The notes: a model not told the origin generated them from the letters alone. Positions 37,880 through 50,325 are shown, numbered from the stretch's first letter. The stretch: DNA of 64,000 bases from Trichuris trichiura (GCA_037903355.1 JBAJFE010000005.1:1-64000), one strand, 5' to 3'. Translations and numbers: made by a program.

Positions 37880-39692
37880 ATGGCGTCGCCTCAGTCAGAC
37901 AGCAGCGTTTTGTCAGAGTCTTTGGAACTGAGTCTAACCGACTGTTCGTCAGACGAAAAGCTGATCGTCGACAGTTTTCGCTACGAAGAAATAGAAGGAA
38001 TCGCAGACGACGACATCGACGCGGTAAGCTGCATCTACCAAGTCAAGTTGCGCAATATTATCCCGAATAAATGTCTTCGTTAAATAAACAATGGGTAAAG
38101 ACAGTTATAATAGCTTAGAATCGACGCATTTAAAGTGGTAATGAATTTCAATAAAATCTTCCGCTAGGAAGTAACTGAAAACGCGATCAACGCTGCGTTG
38201 CGACTTGGAGCCGTTGAAACAAATGAATATTCCGAAGACACTCAACCATCATCAAAGGAAAACTCTGTTTGCTTCAATCTAAGTTTAGGTAAGTACATTA
38301 AGCAGTGAACAACGAAGGCAAGTGTGTCAGCGCTGCGGAAAATGTTAAAGACTAATTATCGAATTCGATTCTTTCTGGTACGAACATAAAAAACATTTAG
38401 AGGATACAACAACAGGATCATACGAAGATGCTATACATGCCATAATCAATGAAGAACAACATCATAGCAGTTGCGAAGACGAAACATCAAGCGAGTCCTT
38501 TGAGAATGCAGTGCGTGGAATAATGAGCAATGAAAAAACTCAACAAGCCTCCGCCCTTACATCGGACAACACAAGCACAACGGGAAACTCAGTAAAATTT
38601 ACACCAATAGACCTCAATAGAAATGCCGAAAGTAAAAAAACCCCGCCACATTTTGTCTCGCTAACGTAAACCAATTTTCAGGTCCTAAACCGTACATATC
38701 CCTACACTACATCGACCAGAGAAGTAAGCATATTGAAAAGATGCTTTAAACAACGTTTTATGAGTCATCGTCATTAATTTCCGGCAAAGCAACGCACATT
38801 TCTTTCCAGCAAGAAATGTTTTATTTCTAGTTCGAAACATCATCCAATGGGAAAATCCTGCGCTGTCCATCTTTGTACTGTCTGTCGGAATGGTCTTCCT
38901 GATTTCCATACACAGTTTGTCCTTGATAACAACACTGGCCATTCTTGGGACAATTGTCATCGTTTCGGCAATTATATTTCGCTTCATGGCTTCGCTGATG
39001 ATCAGCGATGCAAAAATGCGCAACAACATTTTGCGGTGAGTCAACCAAGCTAATTAGCATAAATTCTTCGAACACTTTTAATTATTACGCGTTGCATTGC
39101 AGCAAAATGGAAACGATCCATCTTCCGAGGGATCGTTTGCAGGCGCAGTATCGCGCCTTCAGAGAAGCGACAGAATTCGGCGAAAGGTGGCTGCATGAAG
39201 CTATTCGAACCTGCGGATTCAAAGAAACGATCGTAGCTACTGCTATTGGTGCTACAATGATTCTTGTTGGCAGCATTTTGGATACCACGAAACTACTGAT
39301 CATCGGTAATTTACGATTGACATACATTACTAACACCTTCTACTTTTAAAAAAACCTACAATCTCTCATTACTGACATTATTGCACTATCTAAAATTAGG
39401 GTGCCATTAATTCAGAAACAAAATTAGAATCTACAATCAGAACAGTACGTCTGAAGGGTAAAATATATATACAAGCTTTATAAATGCTTGTTCAACGTGC
39501 GGTGCTGCGCGAAAGTTGCTAACGCTGAACATAGTTATAATTTCAGCTTACTCAGCTCTCTTTGCGGTACCTTATTTGAAGAAGCATTACGAAACCGATA
39601 TACGCCGACTAATGAAAATAATGAAGCATGCGATCCGTTCACCACGCGCATTAAACAATCACCGAAGAACAATCGTAGCAGGGAACCCGTAG
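37880..39692 (+). CDS. Reticulon-like protein
   Basis: Seven exons join in phase: 37880-38023, 38168-38288, 38401-38631, 38682-38723, 38810-39035, 39103-39305 and 39547-39692, giving 370 residues. Residues 1-180 are acidic and Ser/Asp/Glu-rich (starts MASPQSDSSVLSESLELS), as in the variable N-termini of reticulons. The reticulon homology domain starts at about residue 180 (LVRNIIQWENPALSIFVLS) with a first long hydrophobic hairpin, then a hydrophilic loop, a second hairpin (ETIVATAIGATMILVGSIL) and the typical tail ALFAVPYLKKHYETDIRRLM. Reticulons shape tubular endoplasmic reticulum. The protein ends without an obvious KKxx retention signal. AATAAA lies at 39778-39783. Assignment rests on the domain's topology and tail; introns range from 50 to 241 nt. 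Confidence 0.85.
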
Positions 39693-39777
39693 AACCCTAC
39701 AAGTACACCATTTCGTTGAATATTCGATGCTTGCTTAAGGCAATTTGCCTGTACATACAAGTTACACGCAAATTGCC

Positions 39778-39783
39778 AATAAA
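39778..39783 (+). terminator. Poly(A) signal AATAAA downstream of the reticulon gene
   Basis: It lies 86 nt after the TAG stop, in the gene's orientation. Confidence 0.55.
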
Positions 39784-40348
39784 AAAAGAACGTACAAATT
39801 GTTCGCTAAAAAAAATTTGCTGCAAACGGTAACTGACCTGAGAATCAAGATCATTCTTACCGTACGCTTAAGAGATTGTTACGCGATGAAGATCGGGTCA
39901 AAAATCGGTACTCCAAGCAGACCTATCGACTTCAGATATCAAATATTTTACAATGGGTCGATGCAGCTTCTGACCTTTTTCTAAATGGTTCACAAACTAT
40001 TTAGAATATTTCCCAGAGCGTTCGAGTACGTTACCCAACGCGTAACCTCTGCTCTGTATTCCAACTCATTTTCATGCAACTATCCTGAAAAACGCGTCCT
40101 CGCTAATTAAAAAGGAAAACGCCTCAACGTACACGGTTAAAAACGAAGACAGGCAGACTATTGTTCTTATGTAAATTCGTAATGGTATGTTGAAGAAACT
40201 AGAATTGCTGAACATACTTTTTACAACGACTAAACACTATGAGGTTAATAGAACAGAAGAAGTTGCTATTTCTGCGCAATGGTTCATTACGAGACGAATT
40301 TCTCGTAAACAACCCGCGGCAATTGAACCCAATCAAAAACAGCATTGC

Positions 40349-41089
<741 letters not shown>

Positions 41090-41366
41090 CTAAAGAACCG
41101 TTAGCGAAAAGGAATTTTTAAAAACAAAAGTCAAACAAAGTTAAAATATAACGATGGACTCGCACCGGGGCGGGATGCCGAGAAAACTTTGCGACGGAGA
41201 AAGTTTACTTTACGAGACAACGTTTAGAAAAAAAAGGGGAAAAGATTATCCCGCGAGATTATTATTACCAAAGATCTGGCCAATCAAAAATGTGCAGACA
41301 ATTAAGGTCAAGACTAGGACAAGCAATAAAAAAAATTTCACGAAGAGAAAGTTGCCCCACCAATAA

Positions 41367-42170
41367 TCATTCGGCATTCAGAGAGAGTAAAGCATTGACA
41401 GTTGCCTCTCTATTGCCACGTTTCTCTTCCAGTACGCTTGCAATGACGTCTTCATCAATGGTAGGGAACATTTCATGCAATTCATTCACATCCGCCTGGG
41501 TGAATGGTAGCTGACCTGTCGCAGCCTGGTTAACGTTATTGCCAGTCGAAGGAGCAAAGGTTTGCTGTTGCAACGATGACGTCAAGTGACCAATTTGAGG
41601 AATCGCTATAGGGTCCAAAGAGAAGATCAGATTGACCATACCTTCCTTTCCTTCCCCTTGGTTGCCCGACAAGCTGTACCATTCATCAATAGTTTCGCCA
41701 TTGAAAATTGCTTGCGGTAATGGAATGTGGGCCCAGGCGATACGCTCGTCGAAAGTGAATGCTCGTTCGTCAAAGATTTCCAAGTAAACCGAATCGATTC
41801 CCTCCGGCAGGTAGCTGTGTATTGTACGATTCCAATGCGGCGTTTTACCGCCGCTGGGATCTGTTGGAGTTTCAAAAAGAACAGCGCCAACTCTCAGTCG
41901 ACAATAAGGATCCATTCTGACGAAACCATAGTTTTTGGTGAGATTCGCTTGGGCCATCGTTACATTCAGACGAAAGCGAGTACGAGGCGGCAAAAAGGGA
42001 TTGAAGAAAGGGGCCGCACAAACTAGTTGCACGCCCTCCGGTACAGTAACATTAATGGCGCCAACGCTGGCGACGTTGGAACTGTTATCCACATCTGGAA
42101 GCCGTAAAAAGTCGTCTTGCAGTTGGCCAACCACTACGCGACTTTTTCTTTCGGCGGCGTTTTGAGACAT
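41367..42170 (-). CDS. TOLLIP: Toll-interacting protein (TOLLIP) homologue
   Basis: It has 267 residues against 274 in vertebrates. The order is an N-terminal Tom1-binding-like segment (VVVGQLQDDFLRL, about 13-25), a C2 domain (about 55-185: NVTVPEGVQLV.., YGFVRMDPYCRLRVG, THW-type PHWNRTI, VYLEIFDERAFTFDERIAW) and a C-terminal CUE domain with the MFP signature (VNELHEMFPTIDEDVIASVL). TOLLIP is a cytosolic endosomal adaptor that binds phosphoinositides through C2 and ubiquitin through CUE, in cargo sorting and innate signalling. I chose ATG 42170 because it matches the family N-terminus. The frame is open further upstream through an acceptor-like CTCGTTTTCAG and would add a hydrophobic leader that does not fit a cytosolic adaptor. 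It is single-exon. Confidence 0.93.
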   Translation of the reverse strand: MSQNAAERKSRVVVGQLQDDFLRLPDVDNSSNVASVGAINVTVPEGVQLVCAAPFFNPFLPPRTRFRLNVTMAQANLTKNYGFVRMDPYCRLRVGAVLFETPTDPSGGKTPHWNRTIHSYLPEGIDSVYLEIFDERAFTFDERIAWAHIPLPQAIFNGETIDEWYSLSGNQGEGKEGMVNLIFSLDPIAIPQIGHLTSSLQQQTFAPSTGNNVNQAATGQLPFTQADVNELHEMFPTIDEDVIASVLEEKRGNREATVNALLSLNAE

Positions 42171-42254
42171 TTGAAATTCATTCACTGGAAATGCAGCAAC
42201 TTTTGCTGAAAACGAGAAAAGTGAGGTGATCATTATAGCAATAAAAACTTTCAC

Positions 42255-43962
42255 ATCGCGTACTTAGGATTTACAACACTTTAACAGCGTTTAACCGATT
42301 TAAAACTTCACAAACTGTGCATCAAAAAGCGGACGGAATATTTCGGGGAAATTTTGTACTCAAAAATAATAAAGAATACACGGCATAACGTAAGCTTCGA
42401 ATTTCGACTGATTGTTGGGAAAGAACTGGTCTACTAGGATTTCCTTGGATCAGATGTTATTTCGAAAGTAGAAGAAAATTAAGTTTAATTGTATTCATGC
42501 ATATATTTCTCTGCTATTCACCATTCATCTTTGGAATCATAGAGCAATCCGCCAAGGCTTCCGAAAAGCTCTTTGCGTCTCGGCCGACTGTTTCCAATCA
42601 CTTCTCATTCAGTAAAATCTGCGTACGCCCAAGCGTATGAAACCTCCGAAAGTGGTGAAACTTAATAAGCTATAACTGGCTTTGTTGGTCTGCAAGCTAG
42701 CGGCGTAGAGACAAGGATGAATACTCAACTGAGTTATAGCTTGAATAGCTCATTTCAAGGTTCGACCAAGACGTGCTAATTTTGTTAGAAGCATTCTCGA
42801 GCGGATGTGCTTATTCTTAGGGACAAAGATGTGTTAGGGCAAACAGAATAAAGTAAACGTAGGAAAAGTTTTGAAAAATACTTTCAAATGGAAGAAAAAT
42901 TATAAAGAAAATTCTGAAAGAAACTTCAGTTTTTCTAATAATCGAAATGGCAGCCTCAATGCCGGGAAAGTGTTCTACTAATGGAAAAAGAAATGTGCTT
43001 TACGACATGCTAATTTCGTTATTCGCAAAATGCAAACGAGGAAGGAGCACTCCCCTATTAAGGGCAAACACTCTAACATTTTTTTCATTTTTTCTTTTTT
43101 CTTCTACTTCGTAACGGGTTCTTTTGATTCTCTTTATGAAAAATATTCTAACAGAAAAATGGGAACAATACACATTCGTAGTTTCAATTAAACCAGTTCA
43201 AACATCTTTAGCGATCAAACAGTATCTCTGCTTAGAAGTTTCGAGAAACAAAATACCTAAAATGTTTTCAAGTTACAAGCTACAGTAGTCATTTTAACTA
43301 GCACTTGGCGCGCACAAATATTTACTTCGCTGGAGCGTAGTACCGACAATGAAAAAACTACAAACCTTTTGACATGAACTAAAAGAACCGCCTGTAAATC
43401 GGAGCGCTTTTTATCAAGTTGCTTATAAAGGCAGTTGAAAAGGCGCATTATTTATTAACAATTTCAGCCATTTTTGTTGAAAATCCAGACGATTCATAAA
43501 GCAATCGTTTAATACGGCGAGCTAGAAAGCATCGTTTTCTGAAAAGCTCAGCAAGTAACTTACAGCCGGAACAACGCTTCTTTTCTTGCTAGTGCTACTG
43601 CGTAAACTGCTAGTATTTTTAGAGCCTGTCAACTGGAAACAAAACTGGAATTTGTCAATGTTATCTCAACCTAATCGCGCGGTAAACGATAGGAGGAAAA
43701 AAGAAAAAAACACAAAACTAGTAGCCTAAACTAGACGTAAAACCTGCAGTCAAAACAGCAAAGACGAAGAGCATTGGGATTGTTTCATTAACCTGCGGGC
43801 TAGACGAAAATTCTGTAATAAATGGGCAAACAAGCGCATGCAAATTTGTTGCGATGATAATTTTGGTGCGCTTGCGACAATGCGCCGAAAAACAGTTGCG
43901 GGAATAATAGCCAACGCAAAAAGCAAATCTGCTCGCAATGGTGGACGAATAGGGAAAATTCA
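42255..43962. other. Intergenic sequence, no gene resolved
   Basis: A Cys/Ser-rich minus-strand frame at 43718-44047 begins after an acceptor-like AAATGTCAG but has no family similarity. A TTTTC-rich tract lies at 43080-43105. Nothing firm was found. Confidence 0.45.
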
Positions 43963-44190
43963 ATGGCGCTCTTCGAGCTGAGCAAGACACTACCTGACAT
44001 TTATGTAATAACAAAAAAAGACAAAATAGACATAAATCTGACAACATACCAAGTTAAAGAAATGATCGAACGACTCAATGAGGGATCGCTTAAACAATTA
44101 CGGCAACGTTTTGAAGACGCAAACATGTATGAATCATTGGATTACTGTAACAGTGTGTTCATGTTGTGCAACAGAAAGGCATTTCCAGTA
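43963..44190 (+). CDS. Putative single exon of an unrecognised protein
   Basis: An ATG-initiated segment of 76 codons (MALFELSKTLPDIYVITKKD.., then TYQVKEMIERLNEGSLKQLR.., ending ..CNRKAFP) runs into GTAAGC, a good donor, in phase 0. Charge pattern and predicted helices look coding, but no downstream exon could be paired before the acetyltransferase gene and no family is recognised. Confidence 0.35.
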
Positions 44191-44594
44191 AGCAGCAGAA
44201 ACTAGCAGTTCAATGGCAATGGTTCCAAACGCGCATAAATAAAAATTACCGAACGCTTTGTAGCTCCTTAGAAGCAGCAGTTAATCGTTGCAGTAAATAT
44301 ATGCTGTTTGTTGTCATCGTGCCTAGTACATTTAACTTATTTTCATCGCTCTGCTGTCTTCCAAAATGCTCGTTATAAATCTTATAGACGCCCACACTCT
44401 AATTCGCCGGACGTTCAGTAATTTTCTCATTCGGTCACAAATATTCCCTGCATATCAATACCAGTAGTGTGTTTACGGTAGGTTTCGTAATTATCTAGAA
44501 ATGACCTCTATTTGGCGTGACCGTTGGCTCGCAGCAATGGACAAGCATTTTGTTTTCGCGTCGTGCCTGCCTAGTCGTGCGGTTATAGCCTACA
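44191..44594. other. Upstream region of the acetyltransferase gene
   Basis: There is no gene. It presumably contains the promoter of the gene starting at 44595, but I see no distinctive element. Confidence 0.4.
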
Positions 44595-45809
44595 ATGATC
44601 CGTTTACTTTACGCAGGTGCCAAACGCTCAATGAGTACGAAAGCTCAAAAAGTGTACGTGGTGTCGGCATGCAGGACTCCTATGGGCTCCTTTCGGTCTT
44701 CCCTTGCCCCATTGAAAGCGCCGAAGCTTGGTTCAATCGCTATTGCAGCGGCAGTTCAAAGATCCGGTATGTCGCCGTTAGCTGTACAAGAGGTATACAT
44801 GGGTCACGTGCTACAAGCTTTTACCGGCCAGGCACCGGCTCGCCAAGCTGCCTTGATGGCTGGTTTGGACGTCAGCACGCCTGCAACGACTATAAACAAG
44901 GTATGTGCATCCGGACTGAAAGCAGTTATGCTCGCGTCGCAAAGTCTTGCTCTTAATTATCGACAAGTTATGGTAGCTGGTGGCATGGAGAGCATGTCAA
45001 ATGCGCCCTTTTATCTTGCTCGCGAGGAACCATCGTACGGTGGCACAAAGTTGCACGACGGATTGGTCCATGACGGTCTGTTGGATGCAATGAATGAAAT
45101 TCTAATGGGCGAGTGTGCCGAAAAGACAGCCATCGAACATGGCATATCCCGAAAGGACCAAGATGCCTATGCCATCCTTAGCTATCGAAGGTCTTCCGAC
45201 GCCTGGAAGAAGAATATATTTCAAGAAGAAGTTGTACCTGTTGAGGTAAAGCATAGAAAGGGACAGACGATTGTATGCGTAGACGAAGAATACAGAAAAT
45301 GCGATTTTTCTCGGTTCAGCTCCTTAAAGCCAGCTTTTGTCAAAGAACACGGCACCATTACAGCTGCCAATGCAAGTACACTAAACGATGGTGCCTGTGC
45401 CATGGTATTAGCGAATGAAAAAGGCTTGGAACAAACCGTTGCTAAGCCGATTGCCGAAGTGGTATCTTTTGGTGATAATGCCGTTGATCCAATGGACTTT
45501 TCGATTGCGCCAGTCAAGGCGGTCGAATACGTACTTGAGCAGGCTGGTTTGAGAAAAGAGGACGTAACTCTTTGGGAGATCAATGAAGCATTTTCCGTAA
45601 CAGCTCTGGCAAACATAAAGCTTCTTGGCTTGGATCCTGAAAAGGTGAATATCCACGGCGGTGCTGTGTCCTTGGGACACCCAATTGGCATGTCTGGAGC
45701 CAGACTTATTACTCATTTGGTTCACGTATTAAATTCTGGCGAGTTTGGTTTGGCTACTGCATGCAATGGAGGCGGCGGAGCATCGGCTGTGCTCGTCAAA
45801 AAGTTATGA
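44595..45809 (+). CDS. ACAT1: Acetyl-CoA acetyltransferase, mitochondrial type
   Basis: An intronless frame of 404 residues encodes a thiolase that interconverts two acetyl-CoA and acetoacetyl-CoA, in isoleucine breakdown and ketone metabolism. The nucleophilic cysteine is C104 in KVCASGLKAV, the catalytic histidine H362 in SLGHPIGMSG and the second cysteine C390 in ATACNGGGGAS. NEAF near residue 331 and GGMESMSNAPF are typical family blocks. The first 15 residues (MIRLLYAGAKRSMST) are basic and hydroxylated, consistent with a mitochondrial presequence. An alternative start at M13 would remove it. The absence of introns is notable beside the intron-rich neighbours. AATAAA is at 45917-45922. 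Confidence 0.95.
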   Translation: MIRLLYAGAKRSMSTKAQKVYVVSACRTPMGSFRSSLAPLKAPKLGSIAIAAAVQRSGMSPLAVQEVYMGHVLQAFTGQAPARQAALMAGLDVSTPATTINKVCASGLKAVMLASQSLALNYRQVMVAGGMESMSNAPFYLAREEPSYGGTKLHDGLVHDGLLDAMNEILMGECAEKTAIEHGISRKDQDAYAILSYRRSSDAWKKNIFQEEVVPVEVKHRKGQTIVCVDEEYRKCDFSRFSSLKPAFVKEHGTITAANASTLNDGACAMVLANEKGLEQTVAKPIAEVVSFGDNAVDPMDFSIAPVKAVEYVLEQAGLRKEDVTLWEINEAFSVTALANIKLLGLDPEKVNIHGGAVSLGHPIGMSGARLITHLVHVLNSGEFGLATACNGGGGASAVLVKKL

Positions 45810-45916
45810 AAATGTTTTGAAAGCGTTCGCATTCGCTAAATGTCTTTGGCTATGAAACAACTTAACGTTTTACCTCCTCATGTTACGGACCAACTTTTCG
45901 TCTCTGAAGAAATTTC

Positions 45917-45922
45917 AATAAA
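45917..45922 (+). terminator. Poly(A) signal AATAAA downstream of the acetyltransferase gene
   Basis: It lies 108 nt after the TGA stop, in the gene's orientation. Confidence 0.5.
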
Positions 45923-46713
45923 CAATATGGTACGATGGGTTTTGAGAAATCGCCAAGACTTCCTTGCGTGCGCAGAACGCATATCTAAGAGTTGGCAACA
46001 GATTAGCATATGACAAGACTTCGTTAAGGCAATCGCTTGAAATGCACAAAATAAGCAACAGTACAAGCTAGTTGAAAGTAGGCGGTATATATCGACCACT
46101 ACTTTAAGAGTGTATTACCCTTAGTAATTTTTTTCACGCGTACACTGCAGTCAGTAATGTTTTAATCAATAGGCGCCTATGAATAGATAATCACGGAATG
46201 GAGACGTGTTTTATAGTCTTCAAAGCCCAAAAGGACTAGGAATTGCCGACTACTGAAAGAAAAACCAGCGAAAATGGCATGAGCTAGAAAATCTCACCGT
46301 CAAACGACTTCACAGCTCTTCCAAATTGCGTAGTAATAAAATTTCAATGTTTGCTTAATAGACGCGCTTTGTCAACATAGTAACTTTACTGCCTGAGGCC
46401 GATTTCCTGCGAAAACAAAAACTGTTACAGTATGAACATTCAAATTTCTGATCTGCAGGTTAATACGGTAACTCTAATGGAACCTGCAAATCACATAATC
46501 AAAAGGAATCGCTTAAAAGTTGAATTTAACGAGCGCCCAAGCTATAATGTTTTCAGGTTGATTGTAAGAGAAAAAAATTACATAGAATCGGTAGAAATAA
46601 TCAAACGGGATACCGACGAGAATCCTTTTCGAAAGAAGCAATCATTCTTTGAATTAAACTTTGCTCGTTTGTTACTCCATTGGATTTCGGCTTCCGCTTG
46701 TCGGAAGGATGGA
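45923..46713. other. Intergenic sequence between convergent genes
   Basis: It separates the plus-strand acetyltransferase from the minus-strand DUS3-like gene. No gene is seen. The plus-strand frame at 46432-46887 is partly the antisense of the DUS3-like last exon. Confidence 0.6.
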
Positions 46714-49298
46714 TTACAAATAAGAATGCGGTTTGTGCTTTGGGACGAATTGAAAACCGTCCGGTGCGGGGCCCAAAAACATCTCGGATATTTTGATCCA
46801 ATCATCGTAACGATCGCTAGCCATCAGTGTTTCAAGATCGTTTCGGCCAAAGTAGCGTGGAAAACGATCGACCATTCGTTGCGGTAAGTATTCCAGCAGG
46901 CCAACTGGTATATAGCGATACAAAAATGACATCCATTCAAGGAGAAAGTAACGCGTCCGACTGACGCCTTCTTGGTCGGAACCCCACTGCTCCAAGCCGT
47001 AATTGGCGAACCGCCTAAGGATTTCCAATCGTTCGGAAGCAGCAATATCCCAATGTCTTTTTTCCTGAAAAGCTCAATAAGGAATTACGCGCAAGATGAA
47101 CTTGTAATAACAACTCACTCGAATCTCCGTGAATATCCAAGGTTTGATCATCGCTCCCCGAGCAATCATAACAGCTGCCACTGAATAAGCATCCAAATAA
47201 TGGTAATAATCAGTGTAGCTGAGCACATCGCCTACGCCAACCAATGGCAATGGATGCACAGCTTTAGCACACTGACCCACGTAGTCCCAGTCGCTTAATT
47301 CAGTATCCGGTTGATCCTTTGTTCTTCCGTGCATTGTAATAAGGTCAACGTCAAAATTTTTTACGACTTTCAGGGGTTCGTGTGATAAGCCTGAAATGGT
47401 AATGATAATGCTTTAGAATCAAACCACCAGAATAAACGGTTAAGCGATAAAGTAAAGCGGTATATTTGAAGGGTATTCAAAAAGGAACAATAAAATATTA
47501 GACCAATCGCATGCAAGGACCATGCGTTAACAGATATGGATTGTAAAATGGGACATAGCCGTCAATCGAAAAAAGATCTGCAAACCAGTGCCAAAAGTAT
47601 TTGCATATAGAAGATGAATCACTAAGGGAATTCCGAAAGAATGCGTTTGTATGAGAAAAAAATACATGCCATATTGACTAAAGCGAATAAAATACGCATA
47701 GGGAAGGCTAATGGAAAGCAGGGACCAAAAATTAAAAATAAGAAATGCTCTTTGCGAAGAATCTATATCGTTTGGAATCGGGCAACACTTATATCGCGAA
47801 AAAAAGGTTTTTTTCGTCCCATAGTTTACCTTGCACGTTCATGGCTTCTTTCGGTTGTTCAGCACCGATCAGCCCGTCTTGCAAAATCATTAACGCAATA
47901 TTTTTTTGGTAACAGGCGCGCGCAATCTTTCTACTAAACCCAGTGGCATTTTGAATTGGCTCTTTCTTCATGCGTGAGTAATAAGTCACGTGTACTGCGG
48001 CGGGGCGTTTGTAGCGTTACACATTATTGCAAGAAGAAATGAACCGCTAAAATTAAAATTAAGACGACAAAATTGATGGCATTAAATAAACGCGAAAAAC
48101 AAATTCAATGACGCCGACAACCAACGCTTTAACTTTCATGTTCCCATTGCGGGAATTCTACTTGGAATTACAGTCTCTGACGTCAGTTGATAATTTTTCG
48201 TCGTTAAATAAACGATATTCAGTATTTTCCACGTCCCAAACAACTCAATGTTATCGTAAAAATGTCAAAACGCAAAAACACAACTAGCTACAGTAAGAAA
48301 AAACAAAAATTAGGTTACTTTTTTAAAAAATGCAAGATTAATTGCCAAGTACCTTTTCTGAACTTGATTGTCAGTGGCATATCGTTTATAACAGAACGCA
48401 TTGCTTTGACAATGTCGCCCAGTCGACTGGTATCGTTGACTAGAGCATAACCGGCGCCAGTTTCCCAGACCGCCCTACGTGGACATGCCGCGTTAATGTC
48501 CAGAAAATCAACTTCGATTTTGCTCAAAAGGATTTTCGCGGCTTTGGCCATCTCGTCAGCGGATGCTCCGCACAGCTGAACGCCAAAGTGCTTTTCGCTT
48601 GAATGGCGCTTCACCAAAGCCCAGTCGAATGAATCTTCTAAACGCAGTCAATTAATGCTCATTGCGCAATTTTGGCATACGCAAATTGCTGAGCACTAAC
48701 CTTTCAGCACGTCGCTAGCTTTCACCATTTTCGTGCAAGTTATGTCCGCTCCAAAGTCTACGCATATGCGGCGAAATGGCAAAGTGCCAATTTTGCTGAG
48801 AGGAGCCAAGTACAGTTTGCCTTTTACGTCCATACGATTGCGCCATGGGCGTTCAACGTCCGTCTCATTACCGTCGAAAGATTGCACACTTTTATAGGTA
48901 GAGAAAAATTTGGTTTGCTCATTAACGTCCAAGCATGGAGCGCTGACCTTCAAAAAATTCAACTGTTTAAGCATTAACGTCCATACAAGGCAATTATCCT
49001 TACCTTACTCGTCGTCGCGAGTCCCCTAACGTCATATTGCTGATTGAGGTTGGCGGTTGTCGTCGAGTCGGCATTAAGGTCAGACTGAAAATAATAAATA
49101 TAATAAAGTTTATGCTAAAAACCTAACGCATCCCAATTGCTTCAATTTAGTAAAAAAATATCTGCTCACATTTTTTCCCACTGGCTTCGAATTGGCTTCA
49201 ACTGTGCCATTCCTCTTTTCTTGGTCATCGTGGCAACTCGAATTGCTGGGACGAATGATCAATTCTGCCTTTATTGGCGCAACGTAGTCGGCGGACAT
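46714..49298 (-). CDS. DUS3-like tRNA dihydrouridine synthase, zinc-finger-less paralogue
   Basis: Six phase-consistent exons (49298-49170, 49084-49004, 48962-48701, 48637-48353, 47390-47119, 47064-46714) give 459 residues. DUS enzymes use FMN and NADPH to reduce uridines in tRNA. The catalytic barrel is present: [33 protein letters not shown], the active-site Cys in DINAACP, TIKFRKG (FMN-contacting Lys/Arg kept), TMHGRTKDQ and [14 protein letters not shown], then the C-terminal helical domain ([20 protein letters not shown]). It differs from the paralogue at 54.4-56.6 kb by lacking the CCCH zinc-finger exon region. The N-terminal exons jump from ..[12 protein letters not shown] straight to the barrel. 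Acceptor choice for exon 3 is uncertain by 15 nt (48962 or 48947). The 962-nt intron 4 is unusually long and holds a separate open frame. Confidence 0.85.
47838..47989 (-). other. Unexplained open segment inside the DUS3-like intron
   Basis: Within the long intron (47391-48352), a minus-strand frame reads [20 protein letters not shown] and [14 protein letters not shown], with codon use like real exons here. It does not belong to the DUS3 colinear sequence. It could be a fragment of another gene, an alternative exon or chance. Confidence 0.25.
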
Positions 49299-49604
49299 TT
49301 TTGACAACGCGACGCAGCAATGAAAGCACTTTTTAAGCACCTTATCGCGCCTACGCAAAACAGAACCTTCCCTACGGTATTTCGTTAAGTGTCGTCAGGT
49401 AAAAGTTTTTTATGCACGCAGTCATTTGTTGTTGAGTCAGCATTCCAACAAACGACTACTGTCGAACGCCCCCAAAAGATGGCTAAGTTGAAATGGAATT
49501 AATTAATTTGCATTTAAGGAGTACCAATGGTCGTACTGTCTCTTCGCATTAACTTGAGGCTGTATTAAAATCGAAGTCCACCTCTTCAACCTGGCTCGAA
49601 GCAG

Positions 49605-49610
49605 TTTATT
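49605..49610 (-). terminator. Poly(A) signal AATAAA of the ERI-like gene
   Basis: It lies about 30 nt beyond the stop codon on the minus strand. Confidence 0.55.
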
Positions 49611-49638
49611 ATCTTTATCTCTGACGTTCACGAACAAC

Positions 49639-50325
49639 TCATTCGTCACGTAATACGTTGGTAACGTAGAAGCGTTGGCCGCGTTTCAATAGTTCAAGCG
49701 CTACGTTGCACAAATTCTTCGTATCGTCAATACCGCAATGATGGTGGCCGTAATGGCGCAGGTTTAACGATCGTAACATGGCCATCATACCGGCAGGATA
49801 TTGTCCAGTTTCGTTGAACACAATCTTTTTAATATTGATCCATTTTCGAAAATACCAAGGCATCTCTATGCCCAGCAGTTCCAATTGACTCTTTAGCATA
49901 ACGTTCATATCCCAGTTGCCGCATGTTACAAATGCCCATCGATCCGCAAAGCCCTCTTCCAAAAGACCCTGTTCGTCAAGCCAAATATGGAAATCGGCCA
50001 AGACTTCTCGCAACGTTGGTTGGCTATCCACCATTGCCGGCACAATTCCCGTCAATTCGGTACAGAATGAACTAAGTACAGGATGAACCTCCGGACGAAC
50101 GTAAGCGTGAAATTCTGAGGTGACCGCAGCTCGATCAACGTCAAGGTTCATACAAGGAAATTCAATTATTTCCTGCGGATCCGTCTGAACTGGGCGATCG
50201 CAGGTGGCTTCGAAATCAATGATTAATAAGTTAGTTAAATGCTGACCATTTCCATTGGTCGCTGCTTTCCTCACGCTATGCCACAAGGCGCTTGATGGTT
50301 TCAGACGACAAAAAGATCGTGCCAT
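49639..50325 (-). CDS. ERI1/ERI3-family 3'-5' exoribonuclease (DEDDh)
   Basis: A single-exon frame of 228 residues. The exonuclease signature is complete: LLIIDFEATCD (Asp37/Glu39), IIEFPCMNLD, YVRPEVHPVLSSFCTELTGI, FVTCGNWDMN (Asp139) and HHCGIDDTKN (His196 and the following Asp). This arrangement is that of ERI1/ERI2/ERI3 enzymes, which trim 3' ends of histone mRNA, 5.8S rRNA or small RNAs. There is no SAP domain, so it is nearer ERI3-type than full-length ERI1. A C-terminal zinc finger as in ERI2 is absent. I start at ATG 50325; the frame stays open upstream only through non-ATG codons. It sits 271 bp after TAF2 on the same strand. Confidence 0.9.
   Translation of the reverse strand: MARSFCRLKPSSALWHSVRKAATNGNGQHLTNLLIIDFEATCDRPVQTDPQEIIEFPCMNLDVDRAAVTSEFHAYVRPEVHPVLSSFCTELTGIVPAMVDSQPTLREVLADFHIWLDEQGLLEEGFADRWAFVTCGNWDMNVMLKSQLELLGIEMPWYFRKWINIKKIVFNETGQYPAGMMAMLRSLNLRHYGHHHCGIDDTKNLCNVALELLKRGQRFYVTNVLRDE

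Noticed and set aside
45221..45725. Minus-strand frames of 105 and 156 codons under the acetyltransferase gene
   Set aside because: They are antisense shadows of a complete thiolase.
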